DNA of 64,000 bases from Pukyongia sp963768085 (GCA_963768085.1 CAVYGO010000003.1:1736001-1800000); one strand, 5' to 3'; positions 34,182 to 44,587 are shown, counted from the stretch's first letter. Numbers and translations are program-made. The notes: a model not told the origin generated them from the sequence alone.

Positions 34182-36122
34182 CTATTCTGTTTCCGTGCTT
34201 TCAGACTGAGCCGAATCCATACTTTCCTGTCCTTCGCCTTTTAGGTATTTATCCAGAAACTCCTTGATTCTTCCGTAGGCTTCGATCTGATTTTCTTTCT
34301 TAACGAATCCATGTCCTTCATCTTCGAATAGCACGTATTCCACAGGAACGCCATTATTTTTTACGCCTTCTACAATTTCATCACTTTCTACCTTAAGAAC
34401 CCTTGGATCTTGCGCTCCCTGTAAAACGATGAGTGGTTTAGTCACTTTGTCGGCATGAAACAGCGGAGAAATCTCGCGTAATCGAATAGAATCTGCTGTA
34501 TTAGGATCTCCCATCTCCATGTATAACGCATCTTTGAAAGATTCCCACCATGGCGGTATACTCTTCAGTGTACGCAACCAATTAGTGACACCGAAAATAT
34601 TGACTCCTACATTAAATTCTTCCGGAGCGAATGTTAGCGCAGCCATTGTCATGTATCCACCATACGAACCACCCAGGATACCAATTTTCTCTCCATCAAT
34701 ATCTGTTTGCTGTTTTAACCAGTCCTTTCCTGCGATACAATCTTTCAGGTCCTTATCTCCGTGATTCTGATCGTCCATTTTGTAAAAGGATTTTCCGTAG
34801 CCACTACTTCCTCGATTGTTAACTGCAAGTATCGCATATCCGTGATTTACCAAATATTGTATGGTCGAATTATACCCTTGCCGTGACTGCCCACCAGGAC
34901 CACCATGTACCCATACAAGCGCAGGAACCGGTGCTTCTGCAGAGGCCTGTTTTGGCTTGTAATAGATAGCAGGAATCTCAAGACCATCAAACGACTTAAA
35001 TCGTACCACTTCGGCTGAAACCAAATGAGATCCGTCTATATCATCATTCAATACATCAGTTAGTTGATGCAGGTCATTTGATGCTAAATCGTAAGAATAT
35101 GAGTTGGTGGGTGTATGTGAACCACCAACGCGCAGTAAAGCCATGGATTCATCATTTGAGAAGGAAGCACTACTGATCTCCTGGTTTTCAAAGCTTGGAA
35201 ATTCAACTGCCTTGCCTGTAGCAACTTCAGTAACGGTCATTTCATTTTTCGCATCTTCATTCGAGAAGGTCACCTGGTACTTCCCGTTTCTTGTATAATA
35301 ATATGAAGCTACATCCCAATCTTTAGATAATACGCGTTCTTTGCTACCATCTTCAAGATTATAGCGCATCACATAACTGAATTCTGCCCCGTCATCGGTC
35401 GTATAGTAGAACGACTTATCATCCGGTGCAAAATCCTGGGGGACATTTCCGCTAACATTTTCGTTGATCTTGGTTTTAGCACCAGTTTCAGTATTTAAGA
35501 CGAAAAGGTCGCTATCATTAGTATTAATTGATTTTGTAAGAAGTATGTATTTTTCATTGGTCGACATTCCGCCAAAATTCATTCCGTCGTCATTTTGCCA
35601 AATCATGGAGGACGAGAAGTCTTCGACATTCATTTGGTAATGATCCATGTATCGCTGATCGCGCTCATTACTACCATAATAAAATCTCTTTTTATCTTTT
35701 GACCAACCTCTGAATAGTGCCCGCACATTTTCCGCTGGTGTAAGTCTGTTGATTTCGTTTCCATCCTTCACAAATATCTTATAGATCTCATCGCCATTAC
35801 CATCCATACGGAAAAGGACACGATCATCTTCCGGAAAATATGAAATTCCATAAACAGAAGCGCTGTCCGACTTGGTTACGGGCATTAGATCGCCACCGCT
35901 TACCGGGGTTGTGTAAATATTATAGATACCCGAGCGGTTACTCGTCATTAATACTTTCGAATTGTCCGCTGAAAATCCGTTGGAAAAAGCATTTTCATTA
36001 TCCATGAATTGCTCGATAGTATACTGCTTAATGTCTATTACTTCGGCAGTTTCCTTATCGGCGTTATCCTTACACGAAAATAAAACCGTTGCCAGAGCAA
36101 GTACTACAATTAGTTTTTTCAT
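34182..36122 (-). CDS. Lipoprotein S9 family prolyl oligopeptidase-like peptidase
   Basis: A 646-aa peptidase with lipobox LFSC at residue 17. Residues ~50-370 form the WD40-like beta-propeller typical of S9 enzymes, and the rest is the alpha/beta hydrolase domain with the nucleophile Ser486 in GGSYGGYM, GAQDPRV (Asp region) and DEGHGF (catalytic His). The S9 family removes dipeptides or cuts small oligopeptides, often after proline; the exact specificity is not readable. As a lipoprotein it should act in the periplasm or at the surface. It lies between the BNR protein and DUF2490 genes with gaps of 17 and 1 bp. Confidence 0.93.
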   Translation of the reverse strand: MKKLIVVLALATVLFSCKDNADKETAEVIDIKQYTIEQFMDNENAFSNGFSADNSKVLMTSNRSGIYNIYTTPVSGGDLMPVTKSDSASVYGISYFPEDDRVLFRMDGNGDEIYKIFVKDGNEINRLTPAENVRALFRGWSKDKKRFYYGSNERDQRYMDHYQMNVEDFSSSMIWQNDDGMNFGGMSTNEKYILLTKSINTNDSDLFVLNTETGAKTKINENVSGNVPQDFAPDDKSFYYTTDDGAEFSYVMRYNLEDGSKERVLSKDWDVASYYYTRNGKYQVTFSNEDAKNEMTVTEVATGKAVEFPSFENQEISSASFSNDESMALLRVGGSHTPTNSYSYDLASNDLHQLTDVLNDDIDGSHLVSAEVVRFKSFDGLEIPAIYYKPKQASAEAPVPALVWVHGGPGGQSRQGYNSTIQYLVNHGYAILAVNNRGSSGYGKSFYKMDDQNHGDKDLKDCIAGKDWLKQQTDIDGEKIGILGGSYGGYMTMAALTFAPEEFNVGVNIFGVTNWLRTLKSIPPWWESFKDALYMEMGDPNTADSIRLREISPLFHADKVTKPLIVLQGAQDPRVLKVESDEIVEGVKNNGVPVEYVLFEDEGHGFVKKENQIEAYGRIKEFLDKYLKGEGQESMDSAQSESTETE

Positions 36123-36139
36123 ATTGATAGGTTTACTTA

Positions 36140-39100
36140 TTAATTAAAAGTTTTAGTTTCTTTGAATGGAGAAAGGTCCATTTGTTCCATTTTAGACCTG
36201 TATTCCTTCCAATCGGTTACAAAAAAATCGTTCGTTTTCTCAATAGCGGTTTTAAATTGATCTTCAGCCTGTTCAAGCAATCGTTCTTCCGTGGTGGTCA
36301 GTCCATTAGGCCTGCTTCTTATATACCCGCTGGCCGTCCTTATGCGCTGCATTACAGATAATTCAGGATTCCTGGTAATTCCCTGTCGTTTATCTTCTTT
36401 ACCCAGGTACAGAGCAATAAGGCTATCAATTTTCTTGATCACCTTTTTACCGGACTTAAGGTCATCCTTATATTTTTCTTTATCCTTTTTCTTTAATTTT
36501 TTCTGAAATTCCTCAACGGTGTTTTTACTTTCCACCAGTTGCTTCACAACATCTGAGGCTACCCTAGTCATATCCTGAATTTTTTTTCCAGTGGCATAAC
36601 TTTCGTTAATTGCCTTTGAAGAGATGTTAAGTCGCGGATCACTCTCCACTTTGATTTTTGCAGCGGAAGTCGTTTCGAGATAACTCAATTCTACCCTGTA
36701 CGTTCCGGGTTTCACGCCAATTCCTCCTGGTTCATTTTTAGATTCCCGAATTTTTCTGCTTGGCCTCGCAACACCTGCTTCATCCATAAACCAGCGCCAT
36801 CGATACACCCCGGAACTATCCGGAATCTTGCGTTTCAAAGTTCTGATCAGCTTTTGTCCGTCATAAAAGCGCAAATATATACTATCCTTATGTTTACCTG
36901 TAGTGTTTTCGGAAGTCACTTCCTCCATATCCTCTTCTTCTTCTTCGTCCTCGTCTTTCTCGTTCTTTTCTGAATCAGCTGCTTCGATCGCCTTTTTAAA
37001 ATAATAGCTTAAAGTTGCTCCTCTTGGGCGGTTCTCACCATTAAAAAGTGCATCAGCACCAAATCGGCTACCTGTAGGTTGCTGGTATGAAGCCCGGTAC
37101 GCAGTAGGAGGATCGAATAACTTGATGTCCTGATCAATTAACCCGCTGTTTCTTGCGAGTTCCCTTAAGGGCCTTATATCGTCCAATACCCAGGCAGCCC
37201 TTCCGAAAGTACCAATTACCAGGTCATGTTCCCGCGACTGAATAACGAGGTCTTTAACCGAAGTCGTTGGGAACCCATTGGTCCATTTTGTCCAGTTGGA
37301 TCCTGCGTCTATGGAAACATATAAGCCGTCATCCGTACCAAGGAAAAGTAGATTTTTTTCTTCCGGATCCTCAACTATACTTAAGGCGTAACTTATTACA
37401 TCATTATCGTCCACGATCCTGTTCCATGTTTTACCGTAATCGGTGGTCCGGTAAACATAGGGTGTATAATTGAATCGCCTGTAATCGTTGGCTACGATTA
37501 AAGCTTCACCTTTGTTTTTATTCGATGCTTTGATCTGAACGATCCAGCTTCCATCAGGTAATCCTTTTAAATTCTTACTCACCTCGGTCCAGTTCGCCCC
37601 GCCGTTCTGAGTGTAATGTACGCGTCCGTCATCTGTTCCAACCCACAGCATATTCTGCTCCAACGGAGAAGGTTCTATCACCAGTATAGTGGTATGGTTT
37701 TCCGCACCTGTTGCATCCATAGTCAATCCACCACTTTCATGCTGTTTCTGCTTTTCAGGGTCGTTGGTCGTGAGATCGGGAGAGATAATATCCCAGGTAA
37801 GTCCTTTATCGTTGCTTTTATGTACAAACTGACTTCCGAAGTAAATAGTATTTTTATTGAACGGATCTATATTTATTGCAGAATTCCAGTTAAAACGCAG
37901 TCTCATTTCAGGATCCGGATGTGTGGGTCTTACGGCATAGTTATTCCCGGTTTTCCAATCGTAGCGACTCACAAAACCCTGCTGACTCATACTCCAACCA
38001 TAGCGACTGTCGTCGGGATCGGGAACTACATCAAATCCATCTCCAAAAGAGATCTCCTGCCAGTAACTGTTTCTAATTCCCTGAGATCTCCAAACATAAG
38101 AAGGTCCGCGCCAACTACCATTATCCTGCATTCCACCGTACACATTATAGGGAAACTCATTATCTACCGCAATATGATAGAATTGCGCCACCGGGAGATT
38201 GCCGATAAATCGCCATGTCTTACCGCCATCTTTAGTAATGTTCATACCCCCATCGTTTCCGTCTATCATAAAACTTCCGTCCTCGGGATGGATCCACCAT
38301 GCATGATGATCCGGGTGAACTCCATTATCAACGCCATAGGCCGGCATTAACTGATCGAAACTTTTTCCGCCGTCTTCAGAAACATTCACATAAGTAAACA
38401 CGCTGTAAACACGGTTCTCATTTTGTGGATCCACATGAATTTCTGAATAATAAAAAGGGCGATTCCCTATGTCATTCTTGTCGTTTATTTTTTTCCATTT
38501 AAATCCCCCGTCCACACTTTTATACAAAGCGTTCTTTTTTGCCTCGATCAGGGCGTAGACGATATTGGGTTTGTTCCTGGCAATGGCTATGCCGATTCTT
38601 CCAAGTTCTCCTTTTGGCAATCCATCTGCATCCGTGCGTTTCTCCCAGTTCTTTCCACCATCGTGGGTGATATATAATCCGCTTCCTTCGCCTCCCGATT
38701 TGAAGAACCAGGGATCCCTTTTGTGCTCCCACATCGCTGCTATTAGTTTATTGGGATTGGCAGGGTCCATAACCAGGTCTGCTATTCCCGACTTGTCGTT
38801 CGTATAGAGAATTTTATTCCATGTCTTTCCACCATCTGTGGTTTTAAAAACTCCCCGCTCAGGGTGAATTCCCCAGGGACTACCAATGGAACCCACATAT
38901 ATCGTATCAGGATCGGTGGGATCAATAATTATCCTGTGAATGTGTCTGGTTTTCTCGAGGCCCATGGATTTCCAGGTTTTTCCTCCATCAAGGGATCTGT
39001 AGACTCCGAAACCTCCATTCAGGCTATTACGGGGATTACCTTCACCAGTTCCAACCCAGATAACAGAAGGATTACTCTGTTGAATAGCAACCGCACCAAT

Positions 39101-39358
39101 GGATGCTGTTGGCTGATTATCGAATATCGGATACCATTTTATCCCACCACTCGTAGATTTCCACAAACCGCCAGAAGCTGTTCCCACAAACATCACGTCG
39201 GGATCATTCGTTACCACGTCTATTGCCGTGACTCGACCCGACATACCGCCAGGCCCGATATTTCGGGGCTTGAGGTCCTTCATAAGGTCCATGGAAACAT
39301 TTTGAGCGATTAGAGATGTTGAAATAATGAGAAAGGAGAGAAAATAGATTTTTTTCAT
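36140..39358 (-). CDS. Large exported BNR/sortilin-type beta-propeller protein
   Basis: A 1072-aa protein with a signal peptide (MKKIYFLSFLIISTSLIAQ). Residues ~25-720 contain many BNR/Asp-box-type repeats of the form S-x-D-x-G-x-x-W, for example STSGGIKWYP, SLDGGKTWKS, TTDGGKTWNK, STNDGRVHYT-like elements and SIDAGSNWTK, as in sortilin/VPS10-like propellers and bacterial proteins called glycosyl hydrolase. An acidic low-complexity insert (around DEDEEEEEDMEEV) and a helical, Lys/Glu-rich C-terminus follow. No glycosidase residues are evident, so the hydrolase name used in databases is doubtful. It begins the run with the S9 peptidase. Confidence 0.85.
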   Translation of the reverse strand: MKKIYFLSFLIISTSLIAQNVSMDLMKDLKPRNIGPGGMSGRVTAIDVVTNDPDVMFVGTASGGLWKSTSGGIKWYPIFDNQPTASIGAVAIQQSNPSVIWVGTGEGNPRNSLNGGFGVYRSLDGGKTWKSMGLEKTRHIHRIIIDPTDPDTIYVGSIGSPWGIHPERGVFKTTDGGKTWNKILYTNDKSGIADLVMDPANPNKLIAAMWEHKRDPWFFKSGGEGSGLYITHDGGKNWEKRTDADGLPKGELGRIGIAIARNKPNIVYALIEAKKNALYKSVDGGFKWKKINDKNDIGNRPFYYSEIHVDPQNENRVYSVFTYVNVSEDGGKSFDQLMPAYGVDNGVHPDHHAWWIHPEDGSFMIDGNDGGMNITKDGGKTWRFIGNLPVAQFYHIAVDNEFPYNVYGGMQDNGSWRGPSYVWRSQGIRNSYWQEISFGDGFDVVPDPDDSRYGWSMSQQGFVSRYDWKTGNNYAVRPTHPDPEMRLRFNWNSAINIDPFNKNTIYFGSQFVHKSNDKGLTWDIISPDLTTNDPEKQKQHESGGLTMDATGAENHTTILVIEPSPLEQNMLWVGTDDGRVHYTQNGGANWTEVSKNLKGLPDGSWIVQIKASNKNKGEALIVANDYRRFNYTPYVYRTTDYGKTWNRIVDDNDVISYALSIVEDPEEKNLLFLGTDDGLYVSIDAGSNWTKWTNGFPTTSVKDLVIQSREHDLVIGTFGRAAWVLDDIRPLRELARNSGLIDQDIKLFDPPTAYRASYQQPTGSRFGADALFNGENRPRGATLSYYFKKAIEAADSEKNEKDEDEEEEEDMEEVTSENTTGKHKDSIYLRFYDGQKLIRTLKRKIPDSSGVYRWRWFMDEAGVARPSRKIRESKNEPGGIGVKPGTYRVELSYLETTSAAKIKVESDPRLNISSKAINESYATGKKIQDMTRVASDVVKQLVESKNTVEEFQKKLKKKDKEKYKDDLKSGKKVIKKIDSLIALYLGKEDKRQGITRNPELSVMQRIRTASGYIRSRPNGLTTTEERLLEQAEDQFKTAIEKTNDFFVTDWKEYRSKMEQMDLSPFKETKTFN

Positions 39359-39477
39359 CAGTGAATGATTGGTTTTTAATTTTCAGAAAAATAAAGGTAC
39401 TAAATTGTAGTGGTTCATTTATTAAAAGGCTGTTAATACGGAAGTTTTCTTATACTGAATTTAAGTATCTTTATGCT

Positions 39478-40617
39478 ATGAAAAAGAAACCTCGTCCTGC
39501 CGGATTTGTCTTTACAAAACACGTCCCGAAGGAGCAATCACCTTTTGAAAGACTCTTCGAAATATTTCAGGAACTTATTACGCATACTTCCGGTGACTTT
39601 GACGAGGCTATTGATTGGTTGCGTCAGTTAGATGAGGAATACAAGATCACGACACCCGAGTACACCATTGAAGATTTCATTGAAGACCTGAAGAAAAAAG
39701 GGTATATACGTGAAGAGATCGTGCCGGACGGTAGTGGAAACGGCAAAGGGGAAGGCACCTCCAAAATGACCGAAAAGCTGGAACAGGCATTACGCAAGCG
39801 TGCTTTAGAACAGATATTCGGGAAATTGAAACGAAGTGGCGCAGGAAATCATAAAACGAAAAATACCGGTCGGGGTGATGAAAAATCGGGAGAATTCAGA
39901 AAGTACCAGTTTGGGGATGCATTGGATCGTATTTCCATGACTGAAAGCCTGAAAAACGCGCAGATCAATCATGGTATAGGTGATCTTCATCTCACTGAAA
40001 ATGACCTTGTAGTTGAGGAGTCGATGTATAAGGCCCAGATGAGTACGGTGCTTATGATCGATATAAGCCATAGTATGATCCTTTATGGAGAGGATCGTAT
40101 CACTCCGGCGAAGAAAGTTGCCATGGCTCTGTCAGAATTGATCACGACCCGTTACCCTAAGGACACTCTTGATATACTGGTCTTTGGCAATGATGCCTGG
40201 CCCATTAAGATCAAGGACCTACCCTACCTTAATGTGGGGCCATACCACACCAATACGGTAGCAGGGCTTCAGCTGGCGATGGATATGCTTCGAAGGAAAA
40301 GGAATACCAACAAACAGATATTTATGATCACCGATGGTAAGCCAAGCTGTCTTCAACTTCCCGATGGGCAGTATTATAAGAACAGTGTTGGCCTGGATCC
40401 ACATATCGTAAATAAGTGCTATATGATGGCGCGGCAGGCGAGAAAACTGCATATCCCTATCACTACTTTTATGATTGCCCAGGATCCATACCTGATGCAG
40501 TTTGTGGATCATTTTACGGAAGCGAACCAGGGAAAGGCGTTCTATACAGGTTTGAAAGGACTGGGTGAGATGATATTTACAGATTACGAAACGAATAGAA
40601 GAAAGAAAATCAGATAA
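39478..40617 (+). CDS. VWA domain protein partnered with an AAA ATPase
   Basis: From MKKKPRPAGFVFTKHV the product is 379 aa; upstream codons of the longer frame (to 39361) look non-coding. The N-terminal ~110 residues are helical, a basic, Gly/Lys-rich linker follows, and the C-terminal half is a von Willebrand A domain with the metal-site motif DISHS in VLMIDISHSM and MITDGKPS further on. The next gene, 7 bp downstream, is a chelatase-like AAA ATPase. VWA/AAA pairs work as ATP-driven remodelling machines; the target is unknown. The region before the start is divergent from the BNR protein gene. Confidence 0.9.
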   Translation: MKKKPRPAGFVFTKHVPKEQSPFERLFEIFQELITHTSGDFDEAIDWLRQLDEEYKITTPEYTIEDFIEDLKKKGYIREEIVPDGSGNGKGEGTSKMTEKLEQALRKRALEQIFGKLKRSGAGNHKTKNTGRGDEKSGEFRKYQFGDALDRISMTESLKNAQINHGIGDLHLTENDLVVEESMYKAQMSTVLMIDISHSMILYGEDRITPAKKVAMALSELITTRYPKDTLDILVFGNDAWPIKIKDLPYLNVGPYHTNTVAGLQLAMDMLRRKRNTNKQIFMITDGKPSCLQLPDGQYYKNSVGLDPHIVNKCYMMARQARKLHIPITTFMIAQDPYLMQFVDHFTEANQGKAFYTGLKGLGEMIFTDYETNRRKKIR

Positions 40618-40624
40618 TTGAATT

Positions 40625-42088
40625 ATGAAGATCGAAAACATCAGAACGCTCGGCGAACTGCGAAAAACCGGGTACGAATACAAAACAATAAAGGAAGAGT
40701 TAAGACGGAATCTGCTTCAGAAATTAATGAAGAAAGAGCCTACGTTTGAAGGTATTCACGGTTACGAATATACCGTCATCCCGGAATTGGAACGTGCCAT
40801 TCTTTCAAAACACAATATAAACCTCTTAGGGCTGCGCGGGCAGGCAAAAACCAGGCTGGCACGACAAATGGTTTCATTACTGGATGAATATATACCGGTT
40901 GTTTCAGGAAGTGAAATTCATGATGATCCCTTTAATCCAATATCGCGATATGCTACTGAACTCATCGCAGAAAAAGGAGAGGATACCCCAATCGAATGGG
41001 TACACCGAGAAGAACGATTTGCTGAAAAATTAGCCACTCCCGATGTGACGGTAGCAGATCTCATTGGTGATGTGGACCCGATAAAGGCAGCCAATTTAAA
41101 ACTAACCTATGCAGACGACAGGGTGATCCACTACGGCATGATCCCGCGCGCTAACCGAAGTATTTTTGTGATAAACGAATTACCGGATCTGCAAGCGAGA
41201 ATTCAGGTAGCGCTGTTCAACATACTGCAGGAGGGAGATGTTCAGATCCGTGGATTCAAACTGCGTTTACCCCTGGATATCCAGTTTGTGTTCACAGCCA
41301 ACCCGGAAGATTATACCAATCGGGGGAGTATCGTTACACCTCTAAAAGACAGGATCGGCTCCCAGATTCTAACGCATTATCCTGAAGATATTAAAACAGC
41401 AAGGACTATTACCGAACAGGAAGCCGCCGAAGCCATGGCCGAGAAACACCATGTGTATGTTCCCGAGCTGGCTAAGGATATCCTGGAGGAGATTAGTTTC
41501 CAGGCGCGGGAAAGTGAATTTATTGATGCGAAAAGCGGTGTAAGTGCCAGAATGAGTATTACTGCTTTTGAAAACCTGTTGAGTACGGCCGAAAGAAGGG
41601 CATTACAAAATGGTGAATCGGAAACCACCGTTCGCCTGGGAGATTTTACAGGAATCGTTCCATCGATTACCGGAAAAGTTGAGCTTGTTTATGAAGGTGA
41701 ACAGGAGGGTGTATCCCAGGTTGCGCATCAACTTATTGCCGATGCCGTAAGATCACAGTTCGAAGAATATTTCCCGAAGATCGAAAAACTTCAGAAAGAA
41801 ACGGTAGCAGATCCGTATACCGATATCGTAGCCTGGTTCTTTGAACAAAGTGGATTCGAATTATTGGATACTTTGTCGAATTCGGACTATGAGAAGGAAC
41901 TAAATCGTATAGAACCATTAAACGACCTCATAGATGATCACATACCCGACCTTGATGATCGAGACAAGTCGTTTGTAAAAGAATTTGTCCTTTGGGCCCT
42001 GGTCGAATATCGTAAACTTAGCAAGTACAACCTAAGCGATGGTATGCGATTTAAGGATGTCTATGGAGGATATATTAGTGGACTATAA
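40625..42088 (+). CDS. AAA+ ATPase, magnesium chelatase subunit I-like
   Basis: A 487-aa ATPase. The Walker A-like motif GLRGQAKTR occurs near residue 76, and the segment NELPDLQARIQVALFNILQEG corresponds to Walker B and the helical insert of chelatase-type AAA+ proteins; FTANPEDYTNRG provides sensor 1. A helical C-terminal domain of about 170 residues follows. No chlorophyll or cobalamin synthesis genes are nearby, so the chelatase name is only a family label. The gene forms a two-gene operon with the VWA protein gene and ends in a terminator. Confidence 0.9.
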   Translation: MKIENIRTLGELRKTGYEYKTIKEELRRNLLQKLMKKEPTFEGIHGYEYTVIPELERAILSKHNINLLGLRGQAKTRLARQMVSLLDEYIPVVSGSEIHDDPFNPISRYATELIAEKGEDTPIEWVHREERFAEKLATPDVTVADLIGDVDPIKAANLKLTYADDRVIHYGMIPRANRSIFVINELPDLQARIQVALFNILQEGDVQIRGFKLRLPLDIQFVFTANPEDYTNRGSIVTPLKDRIGSQILTHYPEDIKTARTITEQEAAEAMAEKHHVYVPELAKDILEEISFQARESEFIDAKSGVSARMSITAFENLLSTAERRALQNGESETTVRLGDFTGIVPSITGKVELVYEGEQEGVSQVAHQLIADAVRSQFEEYFPKIEKLQKETVADPYTDIVAWFFEQSGFELLDTLSNSDYEKELNRIEPLNDLIDDHIPDLDDRDKSFVKEFVLWALVEYRKLSKYNLSDGMRFKDVYGGYISGL

Positions 42089-42115
42089 AAAAAGCTCCTC
42101 AAAGGAGCTTTTTTT
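42087..42115. terminator. Bidirectional terminator between ATPase and TonB receptor genes
   Basis: AGCTCCT (42093-42099) and AGGAGCT (42103-42109) form a stem with a three-base loop, flanked by seven A on one side and seven T on the other, so it can stop transcription in both directions. It overlaps the last base pairs of the ATPase stop region and lies just after the end of the converging receptor gene. Confidence 0.9.
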
Positions 42116-42117
42116 GG

Positions 42118-44529
42118 CTAATTATCGATCCGACCTTTCTCGGTTTCGATTCCAGTGTCTCTTTTCCTGGCCTTCTTGATCTCACTTCTACCGAAGTTAT
42201 AGTTTAAGCTAAATCGAACTTGTCTACTATCACTTCCGCCATCTCCGATAATCGAAAGGTCACCAAATTTGGTTTCACCTCGCCAGGGAATTGTATAGAG
42301 TATATCGCTGAATGCGATTCTGGCCGTCAATCGGTCGTTAAAGAATTTCTTCTGAAAGGCAATATCCAGAGATCCCAGGCTCTTGGTTCGGTAGGTTCCT
42401 CCCCAGATAGAAGGAGAGCTGAACCAGCCGGATACTTCCATGGTGATTTCAGAAGGAAGATTAATAGTATTCTGACCATAGAAACTTAATGTTGTTTGGC
42501 TTACAGGGATAAAATCCGGACTCGTTGCTTCGTATTCACTGTGAAACGTATTCAAACTGAAATAGATATTCCACCACTCGTTTATCTTGGTTGGATAGCT
42601 CACTCCCAGATTATAAATACGCTGATTGGCCACATTACGCTGTATGATAAAATTCTGATTATCTCCCACTGCCTCGGTTACTTGCGCGAAGAAATCGGAT
42701 ATGTAACTGTAACTCACCGAAGTGGTAAGGCGATAATTCCAGGTATGAGCTAGTCGAAGATTATTGGTGTATTGAGGTTGCAGGAATGGATTCCCCTGGC
42801 GAAATGATAATTCATCGATCTTATACTGAAAAGGATTGAGTGATTGATAGGAGGGACGCTGAATTCGTCTACTATAAGTAATTGACAGGCTGTTCTTGCG
42901 ATTCACCTGGTAAGTGATGCCACCACTAGGGAAGTAGTCCACATAATCTCTTTTTACCAACTCATTGGAATTCTGTTGTGTGCTCTGTAATTCTCCTTCA
43001 GAGATCGTTTGCTCCACCCGCAATCCGAACTGAAAATTCCATTTCCCCCACTTCTTATTGTAATTCACATAACCAGCATTGATCTGTTCGGTATAATTAA
43101 AGATGTTACTTTGTTCTGTGTTAAATACATCCATGCCGTTTATCACATCGAAAAAATTAAAGGTGTTTGCTGTTTCTACATAAGATACTCTTCCACCGGC
43201 ACTTATTTTACCACCTAATCCGTTTTGTTCATAGTCCAGTTGCCCTGCCAGAATGTTGATATCGATGGGAGTGATAAATCTCGCGATTGAACTTCGAATT
43301 GTATCGGTCTCGGCACCATTTACGTAGAAATTCGGCTGATAATTCTCACGATCGCTGGTGTATCGCCCATAGTCAAGATCGACGTTTAGATCATGGCCCA
43401 GAGTGTCCGCAAATTTGTAGTTAAGGTTGACATTATAATTGCTGGAGACATTGTCTGCGTTACTCCGTGCCAACAGGACTTCTGATGGTGTACTTTGTCC
43501 GGATGGAATAATTGGCGTCCTGCTTACACTTTTACTGATCCCATTATTTAGGTTACCCGTAAATATGATTCCAAGGGTATTCTTTGCATTCAAATAGTAG
43601 TCGAAACCACTCTTGATATTGTGGTTATTGCTATCGAATCGTGAGGTCGTGCGAGCATCGAATTGAATGCCGTTCTGCATTCTGTTCAGATTTATAAATC
43701 CATAGCTGTCACCAAATCGATTACTGTAGGTACCGTATAAATTCGTCTTTTTACCTCGATTGTTAAGTGAAATTGAGCTGTTTACCCTCGGGAACCGACC
43801 TTGAATAAAACCTGCGGTAATGCTTCCGTTAGTTCCCAGACTCTTGCTCTTTTTTAATTTTATATTAATGATTCCGGCATTACCCGCTGCTTCATACCTG
43901 GAAGAAGGTTGAGTGATGATCTCAATAGATTCTATGTCGGTAGATTGAAGAGTTTCCAGATAATTGATCAGATCCTGGCCGCGTAACAAGGCAGGTCTGC
44001 CATCTATGTAGATTTGTACTCCATTCTTACCTTCAACAATAATACTATTGTTGTTATCAATGATCACTCCCGGGGCTTTTCGTAATAATTCAAATCCATT
44101 GGAACCTGTAGCGTTAATAGTCTTTTCCACGTTAAAAACAGTTCTGTCCGCCATTACTTCCACGATGGGCTTTTCGTATTTTACCACAACTTCATCAAGC
44201 GATTCTGCTTTTGTAATTAATGTCACTACACCAGCATCAAACGATTGATTCATGTTGATCTTATCTGAAAGAAAGTCCTGAAAACCAATATTTGTTACTT
44301 TTAGCAGATATTCACCACTTTGTAAAGGGCCTATTTTGAAGTATCCATTATTGTTTGTAACGGATGCTTTCACGAGAGTGCTGTCCGATGCCTGTAAAAT
44401 ATAGGTAGTGGCAAAAGGGACAACTTCATTGTTCTCGTCTAATACAGATCCTGTGACATTGAGATTCTGAGCCCAGGAAGCAGTATGTAGTGATAGGAAG
44501 AATAGCGAGATTAAATAAATATTTTTCAT
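42118..44529 (-). CDS. TonB-dependent receptor / outer-membrane beta-barrel protein
   Basis: From MKNIYLISLFFLSLHTASWAQ the product is 803 aa; the frame also allows 44550. Order: signal peptide, carboxypeptidase-regulatory-like domain (NVTGSVLDENNEVVPFATTY), plug domain (residues ~125-220, with GVQIYIDGRPALLRGQDL), and a long beta-barrel of the OMP_b-brl_3 type with the pattern NLRLAHTWNYRLTTSVSYSY. The ligand is unknown. It is transcribed away from the serine hydrolase gene, and both share a 179-bp region with the repeat cluster described below, so it may be under control of the LytTR regulator encoded at 47449-48177. Confidence 0.9.
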   Translation of the reverse strand: MKNIYLISLFFLSLHTASWAQNLNVTGSVLDENNEVVPFATTYILQASDSTLVKASVTNNNGYFKIGPLQSGEYLLKVTNIGFQDFLSDKINMNQSFDAGVVTLITKAESLDEVVVKYEKPIVEVMADRTVFNVEKTINATGSNGFELLRKAPGVIIDNNNSIIVEGKNGVQIYIDGRPALLRGQDLINYLETLQSTDIESIEIITQPSSRYEAAGNAGIINIKLKKSKSLGTNGSITAGFIQGRFPRVNSSISLNNRGKKTNLYGTYSNRFGDSYGFINLNRMQNGIQFDARTTSRFDSNNHNIKSGFDYYLNAKNTLGIIFTGNLNNGISKSVSRTPIIPSGQSTPSEVLLARSNADNVSSNYNVNLNYKFADTLGHDLNVDLDYGRYTSDRENYQPNFYVNGAETDTIRSSIARFITPIDINILAGQLDYEQNGLGGKISAGGRVSYVETANTFNFFDVINGMDVFNTEQSNIFNYTEQINAGYVNYNKKWGKWNFQFGLRVEQTISEGELQSTQQNSNELVKRDYVDYFPSGGITYQVNRKNSLSITYSRRIQRPSYQSLNPFQYKIDELSFRQGNPFLQPQYTNNLRLAHTWNYRLTTSVSYSYISDFFAQVTEAVGDNQNFIIQRNVANQRIYNLGVSYPTKINEWWNIYFSLNTFHSEYEATSPDFIPVSQTTLSFYGQNTINLPSEITMEVSGWFSSPSIWGGTYRTKSLGSLDIAFQKKFFNDRLTARIAFSDILYTIPWRGETKFGDLSIIGDGGSDSRQVRFSLNYNFGRSEIKKARKRDTGIETEKGRIDN

Positions 44530-44587
44530 TGTAATTAGTTTGTGGATCAAAACTGCATCTTTTCAGAATACAAAAAAAAGGGAAGAC

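Noticed and set aside
37616..38350. A 244-codon open frame on the plus strand, opposite the BNR protein gene
   Set aside because: It is antisense to a well-supported 1072-aa coding region, lacks any recognisable motif, and its composition is that of a reverse reading of BNR repeats.
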